A DNA stretch of 64,000 nucleotides from Kappaphycus alvarezii (taxonomy: Eukaryota > Rhodophyta > Florideophyceae > Gigartinales > Solieriaceae). Each line of letters opens with the position of its first letter. Position 1 is the stretch's first letter. The stretch covers positions 1,240,001 through 1,304,000 of the forward strand of contig NADL03000737.1 of assembly GCA_002205965.3 (NCBI GenBank), read 5' to 3'. The position numbers and the translations under genes were made by a program. Shown here piece by piece: positions 19,250 to 29,599 of this stretch. Below the pieces are notes generated by a model that was given only the letters and a program-made list of their open reading frames with translations, was not told where the DNA came from and did not search any database.

Positions 19250-19760
19250 GGATGAAGTGCGTTGAGGAGGTTACTACTGTAATAGGAGGAAAAACCTTGC
19301 GTGTTGCACCCGCGCGGCAAATTATTGATGCCGCACCTGTGGACAGGATTGCAAAGCTAAATTTCTGGTGCAAGCGACATTTCACTCTCCCAGGGGAGCT
19401 GCCGCTGCGCGTCGCGATACCTGCGGCGTGCTCATCGATGACCTTGGATGATGCGTCAGATGGGGATCTCAGCGAATCGAAACCTAGGGATGTAATTGTC
19501 CAGCCGAGTCGCGAACATCCAGGGAGTGCCTCGCCGGGAACTGCTGCCTCGTTCCTCGCCAGGTCTGCCATCTTCCGTTTTTCTGCTGCCAGGGCCAACC
19601 CCGCAGCCTTCGCTCCTACGCGTATGGTTGTCTTCTGGACGGGGAAGGAGACCGTAACGTACTGGGGGGAAGCCGACGTGGTGCGTCTATGGTCGCGCCT
19701 CATAACGAGGACGTCCGCTGGGTCCACGTTAAGTCCGGGAAGTTTAGCTCGACCCGACCA
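19250..19760 (-). pseudogene. LINE family C copy 2: endonuclease and C-terminus
   Basis: The minus-strand frame reads DPADVLVMRR, then QYVTVSFPVQK (a damaged RLE core, normally DVTV), LALAAEKRKMADLARNEAAV, PGEALPGCSRLGW, LGFDSLRSPSDASSKVIDE and LSTGAASIICRAG. These match LINE C copy 1 block for block (PGEALPGRSKLGW, FDSLGSPSATTSKVIDD). Similarity ends near GATRKVFPPI (about 19,290). Confidence 0.7.
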
Positions 19761-20285
19761 TTAAAATGCATTATAAAAGTCGCCTTCTTCAGTGGCAGAG
19801 CAATAAACAGCACACAGTCTGCGAGGGCTCCCCAAAGAGGTCCTAAACTCGTGAATACAACTAAAAGAGAGAAATTCTGGTGCGCACCTATCGCAGGATT
19901 TGATTGCGCCATGCAGGTCATGCCAACCAAACTACACCTGCAGGCTAGACCCGTCAGCATATGTTTCAAATAATACAACACGTTCGGGTTGAGCACAAGG
20001 ATCGAACGGTCCGACCCATGTTTGTATTAGACTGTTTTGACTTTCAGAAACGCAGATGTACCACGTTTATTGATTTTAAGCAAGAGGCAGACACTAGTCA
20101 TATGCCCTTCAACGATCGATCATCACTCTTGACCCACGGCCAACCATTCCCTCTGTGCAGCTCAGATTCCATTTATAAACTGCGTGGAGTTTTTTAGTTT
20201 TCTCCCTCCCACTCGCAACGACGTTCCTACTTATGGCTTCAAAAGTCTCACAGTATGCGTAAACCATACTTTCGGCCCGTTACAA
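19761..20285. other. No recognised gene
   Basis: I see no supported feature. This is the downstream flank of the secreted-protein gene on the minus strand. Confidence 0.4.
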
Positions 20286-20291
20286 AGTCAT

Positions 20292-20543
20292 TTACAGGGA
20301 CGGAGAAGCGAGAGCAGCGGCGGCGGCATGTCCTGGACCGGCAACACCCAGCACGGAACCGATACCTTCGAGGGAGCCTGCGGCAACACCGGACTCTGCA
20401 TCAGCAGAAGCACCAGCGGTAGTAGTGCCGTCACTCTGGAAACCGGCACCAGAGCTTAGGATACCCTGGATGGAAGCACGAGAAACGGGAGCAGCAACAG
20501 CGGCGCCGACAATAGCGAGCACGGTGGCGATCTTGGCAATCAT
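20292..20543 (-). CDS. Small secreted Ala/Gly/Ser-rich protein, 83 aa
   Basis: The ATG at 20,543 follows a T-rich leader and a TATAAAGG box about 100 bp upstream. The N-terminus MIAKIATVLAIVGAAVAAP is a textbook signal peptide with a likely cut at AVA|AP. The mature part (about 65 aa) is low in charge and rich in Ala, Gly and Ser, and ends AAAAALASPSL. There are no cysteines, so it is not a typical cysteine-stabilised effector. Codon use is GC-rich at third positions compared with the surrounding AT-rich DNA, and the frame is clean, so it looks like a functioning host gene rather than transposon debris. The family is not recognised. It could be a cell-wall or secreted structural peptide or an effector. 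Confidence 0.7.
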   Translation of the reverse strand: MIAKIATVLAIVGAAVAAPVSRASIQGILSSGAGFQSDGTTTAGASADAESGVAAGSLEGIGSVLGVAGPGHAAAAALASPSL

Positions 20544-20643
20544 GGTTCAAAAAAAAGGCTTCGTGGAATTTGAAATAAGGCAATTCTGAAACTCTGTGAC
20601 AAGATGCTGTTACTACTTCCTCCCTGCATAATCAAAAGCCTTG

Positions 20644-20652
20644 CCTTTATAC
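20644..20652 (-). promoter_or_regulatory. TATA box of the secreted-protein gene
   Basis: On the minus strand CTGTATAAAGGCAAG stands about 100 bp before the start codon, followed by a pyrimidine-rich leader. Confidence 0.55.
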
Positions 20653-20699
20653 AGGGATAAGGAATGTTTCAATGATGTATGTATTAACAGTATATTGTC

Positions 20700-21985
20700 A
20701 TTGCGGGAGTTTGAACTGAAGGGCCGTTGGTGTGCCCTGGTTTGAATTCAGCTTGCCCCTTACTATTATCACTAGAGGCGGACAGAGAGTAAACCTGCAA
20801 TTGAGCAAAGCAAGAGTCATTCCCGAGATTTGGAATCCCCGTCTTAAAAGGCTGCGAATCGCGGCAACGGATTAATTACATTAGCCAACCAGCCAACTCT
20901 CCTGTAACTATGCCATACCCGGTGACTTCCGAGGCCCTGCCAATCCGTTGAATACCCGCTGCATTGAACCTTTGGTATTGTATCCCAATACAACTTACAA
21001 GAGGCAGTAAGAGAATAACTTCAACGCCCCTCATAACTCCCTTTGCATTCCGTTTCTTCTGCCCCGTCCGAGGCATCCTCCCTATTGCACCCAAATGGCG
21101 GAAAACTCCGGAAGGCGCCGACGGCGATTCAATTTAGTTTTGCGAGAGAAGAGATAAATCCCTTCCACGGACAATCTAGACCCCGCGAATACAAATGGGG
21201 CGATGTGGTGCGGAACGTTAGGAGCCCACCGAATCGCTGTTAACGCTTGTCCGCATCTATTTCCATGGTATATGCAGGCGCAGTTCACTGGCTCCGGAAT
21301 TCAACACAATTTGCTTCACCCCATCTACGTTGCTAGGTCGCAGGACATAGAATTTCCGTTTGTCGCCCTCCCTGACATAAATAAAATTACCACGAACGCA
21401 TTCTACATATGGCGATGGCGTTCTCCTTTAACGCAGTCTGTCAGTTTCCTGATCTCCCAGCATCCTTCTAGATAGAATGAAGACCTCTGTCATCCTCCTC
21501 GTTACATAAAGCTCACCTCAAAAACCCCGTCGGTTCTGAACCATCCGAGGTCTCGCAGTAAACGCTCCTTCTACTCTTCTTTATGTAACATGCATATCAA
21601 CTGCCCTCCTACAACAGTACACATACTGTTTCGAGCAGTCCCACCTAGATGAGCGCTTTGATTGATTCGCTCTTTAGAATATCGCCAAAGAATGGTACTA
21701 GGGACCTTTACGTCGCCCATGGCATTGATTGCACTGCATTGCGAAAGGGTTAAACATGTTGAAATTTTCGGTTTATAGAGAGAACTTTTTGCGGGGGGAT
21801 TAAATAACCCGTTGCTTGCAGAGACGAGAAGAGACAGGCCTGTGTGTGGCGGGGGAGTTTAGGTAGTTAATTATTTTGGAAGTAGGGTCATTTCCTGAAG
21901 TGAGGCTAGATGTTCCATTAGGGTACAAGGCGAGTGGATGTAAGCTTTCAGAATAAGAGATTAGCAGCGCGCCTATGTCACCCTA
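20700..21985. other. No recognised gene
   Basis: Short open stretches occur on both strands (for example 21,082-21,288), but none has a recognisable motif, conserved neighbour or promoter. Confidence 0.4.
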
Positions 21986-21989
21986 GAAA

Positions 21990-22240
21990 ACAGACTGGCT
22001 AGAGTCAAGCCATCTGGTAGGCAGCATTGGGCATTAAGAACGTTGCGGATTGCATTTGCGTGAGGGATTCTTTAATTTTTCCATATTTCTCAATTGTCCT
22101 AACTGAAACATTCCGTGCCACGTCGCATAGCAGCGAGTAGGCATCCGGACGCCAACCTGCGAGGGTGGAGACGGGACGGTAATAAGTCTACCTCTGCAGA
22201 ATTCGAGATGAATGACTCTTATCTCCCCGATATCGCGTTT
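21990..22240 (-). pseudogene. LINE family B copy 2: C-terminal end only
   Basis: The minus-strand reading VSTLAGWRPDAYSLLCDVAR, NVSVRTIEKYGKIKESLTQM and FLMPNAAYQMA, then a stop, matches the end of LINE B copy 3 (ISTLGGWHPDAYAVLTDVAR, NVAVRAMETYGMVRAVLTQR). The zinc finger and endonuclease are missing here. Confidence 0.7.
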
Positions 22241-22351
22241 TTGTCTGTGGCTAGGTCGATGTTCGGCGGAAACCTTTTGCCTATTACAAATCACGTTGCA
22301 CAGCTTGCAATTGTGCGTTTCCTGAGGATCCTGGTTGGTTGCCCTCGTTGT

Positions 22352-22583
22352 AGTATCACAGCCCAAAAGTTATGACACGTGTATCACACAGCAAGATTAC
22401 TGGTGTATGTCTACTGTAATCCCTACAAGCCGAGCTTACAATTTCTGACAGAACCACTGCCCGCTGTGCTCGACTGGGTGGCTTCCACTTATTGCGACAA
22501 GAACAAGTGTTTACAGTGCTTCTTCTGTCTGACAGCTCACGGTTCTTTCCTCGGACTTGCTCCGTTACTCGGTACGAAAGCCC
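22352..22583 (-). repeat. Family A LTR, left half, split by copia B
   Basis: It matches the family A LTR (5,130-5,360 region: TATGACAC...CACACAGCAAGATT, CCGCTGTGCTCGAC, ACTTGCTCCGTTACTCGGTAC) up to AAAGCCC at 22,583, where copia B begins. The LTR continues after copia B at 28,441. Confidence 0.8.
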
Positions 22584-22857
22584 TGCCGGAGCATAATAGT
22601 CACATGACACAGAATTCTTTTGGTGGATTGGCGAAAGCAATTTCAGCCAATCATATGGCAGAAGTTTTGTTGAGAAGACCCCTGTTAGTTTTATTCACAA
22701 GTATAGGCATTGATCTCACAGAAAATCAGACCAAGACTACGAGCAAAGCAACATAAAGTTGAGTGCTCGAGGCTGATGCCTCGGCACTCCAAAAGGCCAA
22801 GGACCCAAGAAACTTTTGTTCTACTATCTATCCTTCTCTTATTTCCATATTTCTTGT
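22584..22857 (+). repeat. 5' LTR of copia B
   Basis: It starts TGCCGGAGCATAATAGTCAC and ends about CCATATTTCTT. It is a direct repeat of 28,168-28,440. Confidence 0.85.
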
Positions 22858-23150
22858 ATGGTGGCATGGCTGAGTTACCCACAACCGCACTATTAATTTT
22901 GAGACCCAAACAAGACGTTCGTCCACCCCTTTATTGTTTGCTGGCTCTAAACTACTTGGGTGGTAGTCAGGAAGCACTTCCCAGAGGACTTTATCTGGAC
23001 AGTCTTAGAGTAGACATCAATAGAAGAAGAATCAACGCTTGTGCAAAGGATTGTTTGCAGTAACACATTTGGAGTGCCTTACCGAGGGCCTGGGGTCCGA
23101 CCTTCTCATCAGGAGCGTCTGACACCTGGTCATGGGTTCGACATTTTCAG

Positions 23151-24607
23151 GTGGAAAGTCTAACCGAAGAGATAAAGAAACCGCGAAGAACTATCAAGCT
23201 TCTCTCTTTCTCAACTTTTCTATTATCAAACGCCATATACGTTCTATCGTTCCAAGATGCTAACTGGAGAAAAAATGATTCACTGGGCAAGGTCCCAAAC
23301 CTCAACGTCCCAGCTGACTTTATCCAATGGAGGAGGAAAATGAAGGCGTACTTTCGCCGCACTGATCCATTACTAATCGGCCCTAAGCCAAGGCCCACAG
23401 GTCGAGCGGCATCTAGTGAAGCAATTTATACCTGGACTCTCAAGAATGCAATTGCCAAAGGCAATATTATTCTTTGTCTGGATGATTCCGTCGCACCGCA
23501 GAGGAGAATTTTTGTGGATGATGATGGCAAGACTACTAGGTAGCTCTGGGGAGGACTTGAGAGAATATTCACCGTGTCAATTACACAAGTCATTCAGAAT
23601 CTCAAGGAAAAGCTAGACTCCTTGATATTCAAGGAGGGCGGAAACTTCAAAAGCATGTTGCATCCTTTCTTAAAATTCTTGGAGAACTCGCCACGTACGA
23701 TTCAGAGATCTCTTAGACGGAAAAGACGTCTAAAATGCTTTGATCCCTTCCTCCTTCCTTTGCTCTCCTTTCTATGGCTTCAAAACTCCAGGATATGAAT
23801 TTCGAAAGAGTTTTTTTACGCTGTTGAAGCCGAAATAGCTAGAAGAGCCAACCTTAATAAACACCAATCAAACGAAAAGCCAATAAATGGATTCAAGGGA
23901 AACAATGTGGAAGTATGCAGAAACCGAAGATCAAGAAATCGTGGCTTCGCAAATGGCCGCCGTGGCGGTCGCAGCAGTCGTTGTCGCGGGGGAAATCTTG
24001 GAGCTCGAGGGGGAATTCATAAGCGAACTTGGCACTTCTGCGGCAGGAGTGGACACTTTATCAGGGAGTTCTCGGATTTGCTGAAAGCACGCCAAGCTTT
24101 GCAGTACGGCCGAGACTCGATAACGCTCGTCGAGCTCGAGACACCTTTCCACCACCAGCTTCTATTGCAATAGCAGGAGCAGGCTCTCGCGGATGGAATG
24201 GACCTCCTCGGAGCACTAGGGAAAATCAATCCTCTTCAGGACCATGCGTTCAATTTACGGAAATCTGGAAGGAGAATGACAATACGCCAACGGGATTCAA
24301 AGCTGTTCTTTCGACCGATAATGGGCTCACAGAATCTGCCTTTCGAAGCAAGATTGCGACTTTCTATAACAAGAAGTCCTCTTCCGCTTGCATTGACTCC
24401 CGTGCGACCCATAACTTCTTCCAATCTCGCAAGTCGTTCATCACATATTCCCGCATTCCGATTAAAAACGTTGAAGCAGCATATGGATTATCAAAAATGG
24501 TTGTACAGGGAGAAGTTCGAATCTCGATACGTGTTGGCATGATAATAGAGGCTTTTCGTGCTCCCCACTTTTCATCCAACACACTTTCTGTTGGGATATT
24601 GAGCTAA
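23151..24607 (+). pseudogene. copia B gag and protease (frameshifted)
   Basis: Segments in several frames give a gag with a basic RRSRNRGFANGRRGGRSSRC stretch, then a damaged zinc knuckle WHFCGRSGHFIREF (first Cys is Trp, last Cys is Phe). The frame ending at 24,607 carries CIDSRATHNFFQSRKSF, the copia protease motif with D-S-R in place of D-S-G, followed by VEAAYGLSKMVVQGEV. Loss of the catalytic Gly and of zinc ligands marks it as dead. Confidence 0.7.
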
Positions 24608-24879
24608 AAATTCAATGTCGCGTTCACAGACTCAGTCAAGCCTTACAATGACTGCTTCTTTCTTGACAGGCGATCTTGGGCAATCATTTGGGAAGTACCA
24701 AAAAAGGACGGTTTATAAAAGATGGAAATCGAAAGTAACGAGCCCAAAAAAGCACTGAAAGCAGAAATAAATCCGTCTAAAAGCCTAGCTCTCGAATTGC
24801 ATGGATGGAAAGGGAATTTGAGCGTCAAGCGCTATGGGAAGCTCTCCGAACTTGTGTCCTCTTTATCACACTTTGATAT

Positions 24880-25500
24880 GTCAACCCTTAACCAAATATA
24901 GTGCGTTCCCTGCCTAAAAGGCAAAGCACGTCGGGCTCCCATCACTTCGATCGGTTTCATCTCAAATCACCCACTACATCTACCACACAACGACATCTCT
25001 GGCCCTGTCTCAGCAAGTATGGCCAGAATTCGATACACGCTCATCGTGTTAGACGACGACACTGAAAAATCCGATGTATTCATGTTATAGATAAAAGAAG
25101 AAACTTACGCCAAGCTAAAATGGTACCGAAACCGATCGGAGTCAGAGTTCAATTGTTATTTCTGGCTACAAAATATTAAACTTGATCGAGCCGGGGAAAA
25201 TAAGGGCGAAGACTTGCAAAAATTTGCACACCGAAATGGCATAAGCCTTAGCTACTCTCCACCTTATGCATCCGAGAGCAAGGTTGCTGCAAAGCGACTT
25301 ATTAAAGAACATTTGAGTAGGGCTCGGGTACTGCTTATAGCAAGCAAACTTCCCTTTTCGCTCTGGGGGGAAGCCGTTAACCACTCCAACTGGATAAGGA
25401 ATCATGCTCCATCCGAGAAAATTGGAGGAAAAATTCCTATTCTTATTTGGAGCCCCACGACTCGAATTGATTTTTCGAACATACCTTAGTTCGGAGAACA
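24880..25500 (+). pseudogene. copia B integrase
   Basis: From 24,909 the frame reads CLKGKARRAPITSIGF, then HNDISGPVSASMARIRYTLI with the first catalytic Asp, an in-frame TAG at 25,088, then LDRAGENKGEDLQKFAHRNG (second Asp) and ISLSYSPPYASESKVAAKRL, where the usual third acidic residue (AER) has been lost. It ends LPFSLWGEAVNHSNWIRNHA, typical of the copia integrase C-terminal part. Confidence 0.75.
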
Positions 25501-25737
25501 AGGTTATGCTTTCGTGTATCGCTCGAAAACTGCTCCCCAAAAGAAACTTTTATCACGCACAGTATTCGGCCACTTTGCTGGAATGGAAAGAAACGTCTAT
25601 CTGCTTCGAATTTTTACCCCGTCTACTGAAAGAATCATTTTCACTCACTCTAAGGACTTTCACATAATTATGACCTCAGAGCTTCCAAATCCCTCTTCCT
25701 TCATCGACGGAATATCAAGACAAATGGAGATTTAGGT

Positions 25738-26880
25738 ATTCGGCCAAGATCCTCCTGGAGAGCCAATTATCAACGACGATAACAAAGAAGAGAGTCTCAG
25801 GTCTGTGCTTTCAGCTGCTGCAATCCTCGAACCCAGCGTCTTCGTTTCCAAGAAGACCTCGGTTGACCCTCGCCTTCCGCGTTCCTTCGAACAAGCTTGT
25901 CAAGATCCTGATTGGGCATCTTCAATCGAGAGAGAATTCCAGGCCCTTGTTAAGCGTTGCACTTGGAATCTCATCCCCGACAGCAGACACATGAAAATCG
26001 TCCCCTACCTCTGGGCACTTCGTCTAAAACCCCAGCCGGATGGCTCTCTTTTCCACAAAGCGCGTTGTGTTGTCCGTGGTGATTTACAAACGCCTTTTGT
26101 GGATAATTGCGAATCCTCATCACTTTTGCGGCCACACAAAATTTGCAACTCGAAGGGGCGGGCATATCCAACGCTTACTTGTATGGCAAGATGGACATAC
26201 CAATTATCATGGAAGAACCTACTGATTCGTCCCAAATCCCTCTAAAATCTTGTTATGTCGCTGAACTGGTCATGTCTATGTACGGAACTCGTCAAGTTGA
26301 GGGAATCTGGGGATCCTTCTTCCACAATTGCCCTCGGAGCTGGAGCTTCAACACCTCAAGTTACGATGACAGAGTCTACTTCTTCCATGACGAAAGGGGA
26401 TTCATTCTCATCGCAGTTGTCGTAGATGAACTTACATTCGCATCTAACAGACACAAACTGATGTCTTCATTTAAGGAACAGTTTTCAGCACGTTTCGAGG
26501 TCAGACTCTTTGGTTCCCTTCACTCCCTCATTGGTTGGACAGTTTCACGAGGCCCCGGATACATCAAAGTCGATCAAACATCGTACGTCACACGCATCCT
26601 AGAGTCGCACGGGTTGGATCCGGTCAATTCTGTTCGCACTCCTTTACCTTTAAATGCTGATATCATTCCGGCATACGAGAACAAATCAATCCTCCTTGCC
26701 TGTTCTCGTGCTCAGTACAGCTCAACCATCGGTGTTCTGCTTTATCTAGCGATCAGCACAAGACCAGATCTCTTTTTTCCCGTGTCCCCCCTTGCACGTC
26801 ACCTCCGCGCCCCTATCTCGCGGCATGCTTCTTAACTCAAATGACCTCTTCGCTATGTCGCTGGCACCAAAGATTACGGT
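25738..26880 (+). pseudogene. copia B reverse transcriptase
   Basis: 25,805-26,245 gives the RT start (FEQACQDPDWASSIEREFQA, then KARCVVRGD). A frameshift near 26,100 moves to 26,107-26,835 with GISNAYLYGKMDIPIIMEEP (motif A region), MSMYGTRQVEGIWGSF (motif B) and FILIAVVVDELTFAS, where the expected YVDD is VVDE, so the second catalytic Asp is lost. YSSTIGVLLYLAISTRPDL is the usual segment before RNase H. Confidence 0.8.
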
Positions 26881-26899
26881 ATTCATTTCGCAGCTAATA

Positions 26900-27412
26900 C
26901 CCCCTTGATCCTTCTTCACTTGTCGCTCACGTTGATGCCGACTGGGGGGGATTTAAGGAGACTAGATGATCAACCACGGGATTTTTTATCACCATCAACA
27001 ACGCTCCAGTGTTTCGGAGAGCAAACTACAATCCGTTGTATCAATTTCTTCTGCAGAGTCAGAATATGTCGCATTACTATCCTGTGAGAAGAAGATCTCC
27101 TGGCTCCGAAAGTTGTTTTGGGAGATATGTCATTCTCAAACTTGGAAATCGGGAATTTAATTCGAAACTACCAAAGTTCTAATGGAAAGTACATCGGCCC
27201 AATCGCTGGCAACGAGTCTGGCAATTTCTGCGAGGAACTAACATATTGACTTGAAAATTCATCACGTCATGGAGTTGATTACTACCCATGTAATCACGTT
27301 GCACCATATTGGACTGGCAAAACAGCCAGCAGATATGCTGACAAAAGTTCTACCTCTGGCTTTACTTCTCAAATTCGTGTCCGAATTAGGACTTCAAATT
27401 TTGAAATACTAG
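26900..27412 (+). pseudogene. copia B RNase H
   Basis: Short frames carry SAESEYVALLSCEKKISWLR (the conserved SxAEAEY..L region) and, near 27,300, HIGLAKQPADMLTKVLPLAL, the copia C-terminal motif. The intervening Asp motif region is broken by stops. Confidence 0.75.
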
Positions 27413-27757
27413 TGAGGCATAGCCCGCGGGACGGTGAAAAGGGACCATTTTTCCCCATGGCTGTATTAAGGTTTCCTTCAGCTACATCTGACGAGTACTT
27501 AATTTCAGATCCCTCTCTTCGTATTTGTTTTGATTTTGTTTTTGTTTGTATATTTATACTTTTCTGTGTATGAAGTATTCTGTAACCGCCCTTGTAGGCA
27601 TACCTTCTCCACCTTTTCCTCACAGAGGTTTTTCAAGTTTAACGAGTTTAACAGTGCCTACGTAGAATGCTAGTCGCCAAGCTAGATGTTGCTTGGCTCT
27701 GCTGAGTTAAAAGGGCTAGGTTTATGAAAGTTTGGGTCGGAAAATTTCTATGTGTGA

Positions 27758-27990
27758 GAGACAATTGAGTCTCAAATGTCGAACAGAAAGATAAGTGTCA
27801 AAGACTGTTCGGTCTGCCACATCAAAAAGATTGTTGGGTCTGCTATGTCGCACAGACTGTTGGGTCTGCAATGTTACACAGACTGGTGAGTTTTTCATGT
27901 TACAAAGGCTGTTGGGTCTGTAATGTTAACAAACTGTTGGGTCTGAGAAAACATTCTGTCTGATATCTAGATCAAACTTTTGGGTTTGAC
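27758..27990 (+). repeat. 26 bp tandem array of hairpin-forming units
   Basis: Units start near 27,802, 27,828, 27,854, 27,880, 27,906 and 27,931. The period is 26 bases (25 for the last). The core is AGACTGTTGGGTCTG plus ATGT-type spacer. The core folds: CAGAC-TGTTGG-GTCTG at 27,853-27,868. Flanking relatives have changed but still pairing stems: GAGAC/GTCTC at 27,758-27,773 and CAAAC/GTTTG at 27,973-27,988. The array lies between the RNase H stop and the 3' LTR of copia B. Confidence 0.75.
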
Positions 27991-28167
27991 GGAATGTTTG
28001 GTCCTTTTGCACACCTTGACTTGCCTTGAATTATGCTCCTATGATTTTTCATGGAAAAATAATAATCTTGACTAACATTGATCAATTGCCCTCATGATGA
28101 GGTATCAAATGATAAGTTTAATTACTTGAAAATATTTGTCACTGGAAAAATGTCTTTCGATGGACAT

Positions 28168-28440
28168 TGCCGGAGCATAATAGTCACATGACACAGAATT
28201 CTTTTGGTGGATTGGCGAAAGCAATTTCAGCCAATCATATGGCAGAAGTTTTGTTGAGAAGACCCTTGTTAGTTTTATACACAAATATAGGCATTGAGCT
28301 TACAGAAAATTATGCCACGACTACGAGCAAAGCAACATAAAGTTGAGTGCTCTAGGCTGATGCTTCGGCACTCCAAAAGGCCAAGGACCCAAGAACTTTT
28401 TGTCCTGCATTCTATCCTTCTCTAATTTCCATATTTCTTT
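28168..28440 (+). repeat. 3' LTR of copia B
   Basis: It starts TGCCGGAGCATAATAG at 28,168. It is a direct repeat of 22,584-22,857 and is followed by AAAGCCC and the rest of the interrupted family A LTR. Confidence 0.85.
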
Positions 28441-28565
28441 AAAGCCCTTGTATAGACTTTTAGTAGCCCCTCTGCACTGTATGTAAAAGTACATCACAGT
28501 GTATTGTAAAGTAAGGCTACCATAGAAAATAAATCCAGAGGTTAGAGTAGCACTTTTCATTTCAG
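28441..28565 (-). repeat. Family A LTR, right part, continuation after copia B
   Basis: AAGCCCTTGTATAGACTTTTAGTAGCCC, CATAGAAAATAAATCCAGAGG and GTAGCACTTTTCATTTC match the family A LTR (compare 92-215). Similarity stops near 28,565, so about 110 bp of the LTR are missing here. Confidence 0.75.
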
Positions 28566-29595
28566 TCCTTACGGATGGCCTCACACCAGCCATGTAAGAT
28601 AGTACCTCATGACTCGGCCCCATTTACAGACTCCAATACACAGACTTGCTCCCCCTAACCTTCGGATAATAGCTTTCCTGCACCTCTAATCAGTAAAACA
28701 CCTCAATTTCCCCCCTTTTCATTTCATGAGTATCACAAAAATACATATTAAGGGCCTGCACATACCTGTTAAACTGTTAGGAATACTGCGCTGTCATAGC
28801 AAACAGTGCTCGCGAAGCTGGCAACATCACGATCACCTTCTTGCATAACACTCTTACTAAGCTCTGCTCGATCTGCGGGACAAAGGTACTGCTTAGGAAG
28901 ATGACGGATAGGCGGTCTCGATTGAATTTCTGTCGAAACTCTTGTAAACATTGTACAGTACTGTAGGTGTCGCAAGTGGCACACGGGGAAGCTCATAAAT
29001 AACCACCAGGACAGGATTGACTGTGGATGTTTTCCGGTGAAGAGCACTTGGCTCTTCAAAAGCCTCGCGATCGTACTTCTATATAATCTGATCGGCCGAT
29101 TACAATGATTACGCGATCTGATTGGTCGAAGATACCACATGTGTCGAGTAACCTATAAATGTGAGGAAAATCTGGCCTCCAATTGGCAAATTGTGGTTCG
29201 GTCAGAGGAACCCTAGATGTAGTCTGATTGGTGACTGAAGAGACACTAGGCAGTTAAAAGATTCGAAGTAATGCCCCTGCACTTGGAGGCTCATTTACTG
29301 TAATTGTAGGACGGTTTATAGCACACATTCTTGGCCTATTTAAGTCGACTTCTCGGACTAGTCTACATCTAGACGCAATGAGCGCCGGCCCTGGTCCGAT
29401 ATGAGGTACTAATAAGATTTCAATGTGATGTTACGGAAATACCAAGTGTTCAATGATTAGAAAAGTAAATTGTATGGCTAGAATTTGCAGGCTTACTCAT
29501 ATCTCACTGGATAGTGAAAGACCTGAAACCACGGATGAATTCGGATTATCGTGAGTTTCAAAGTAAAAAGTAGAGTGGCGCTTGTGGGCGACTGT
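28566..29595. other. No recognised gene
   Basis: No coding region, RNA gene or clear repeat is supported here. A GTACAGTACTGTAG string lies at about 28,954. Confidence 0.4.
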
Positions 29596-29599
29596 GAAA

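Larger units (their letters stand above)
22584..28440 (+). mobile_element. Ty1/copia LTR retrotransposon B, decayed, nested in a family A LTR
   Basis: Direct LTRs of about 273 bp (22,584-22,857 and 28,168-28,440), both starting TGCCGGAGCATAATAG, flank gag, PR, INT, RT and RNase H remnants on the plus strand. About 15-20 differences between the two LTRs (by eye) and many stops show that this is an old insertion. AAAGCCC stands immediately before the element and again right after it, probably the target duplication plus chance matches. The two halves of the interrupted LTR restore a continuous family A LTR sequence around this site. Confidence 0.85.

Noticed and set aside
19231..19764. 177-codon plus-strand open frame
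   Set aside because: It lies opposite LINE C copy 2, whose minus-strand translation matches copy 1; the plus frame has no motif.
27758..27990. Possible CRISPR array
   Set aside because: The repeats are contiguous with a 26-base period and no unique spacers, the genome looks eukaryotic, and no cas genes are present.
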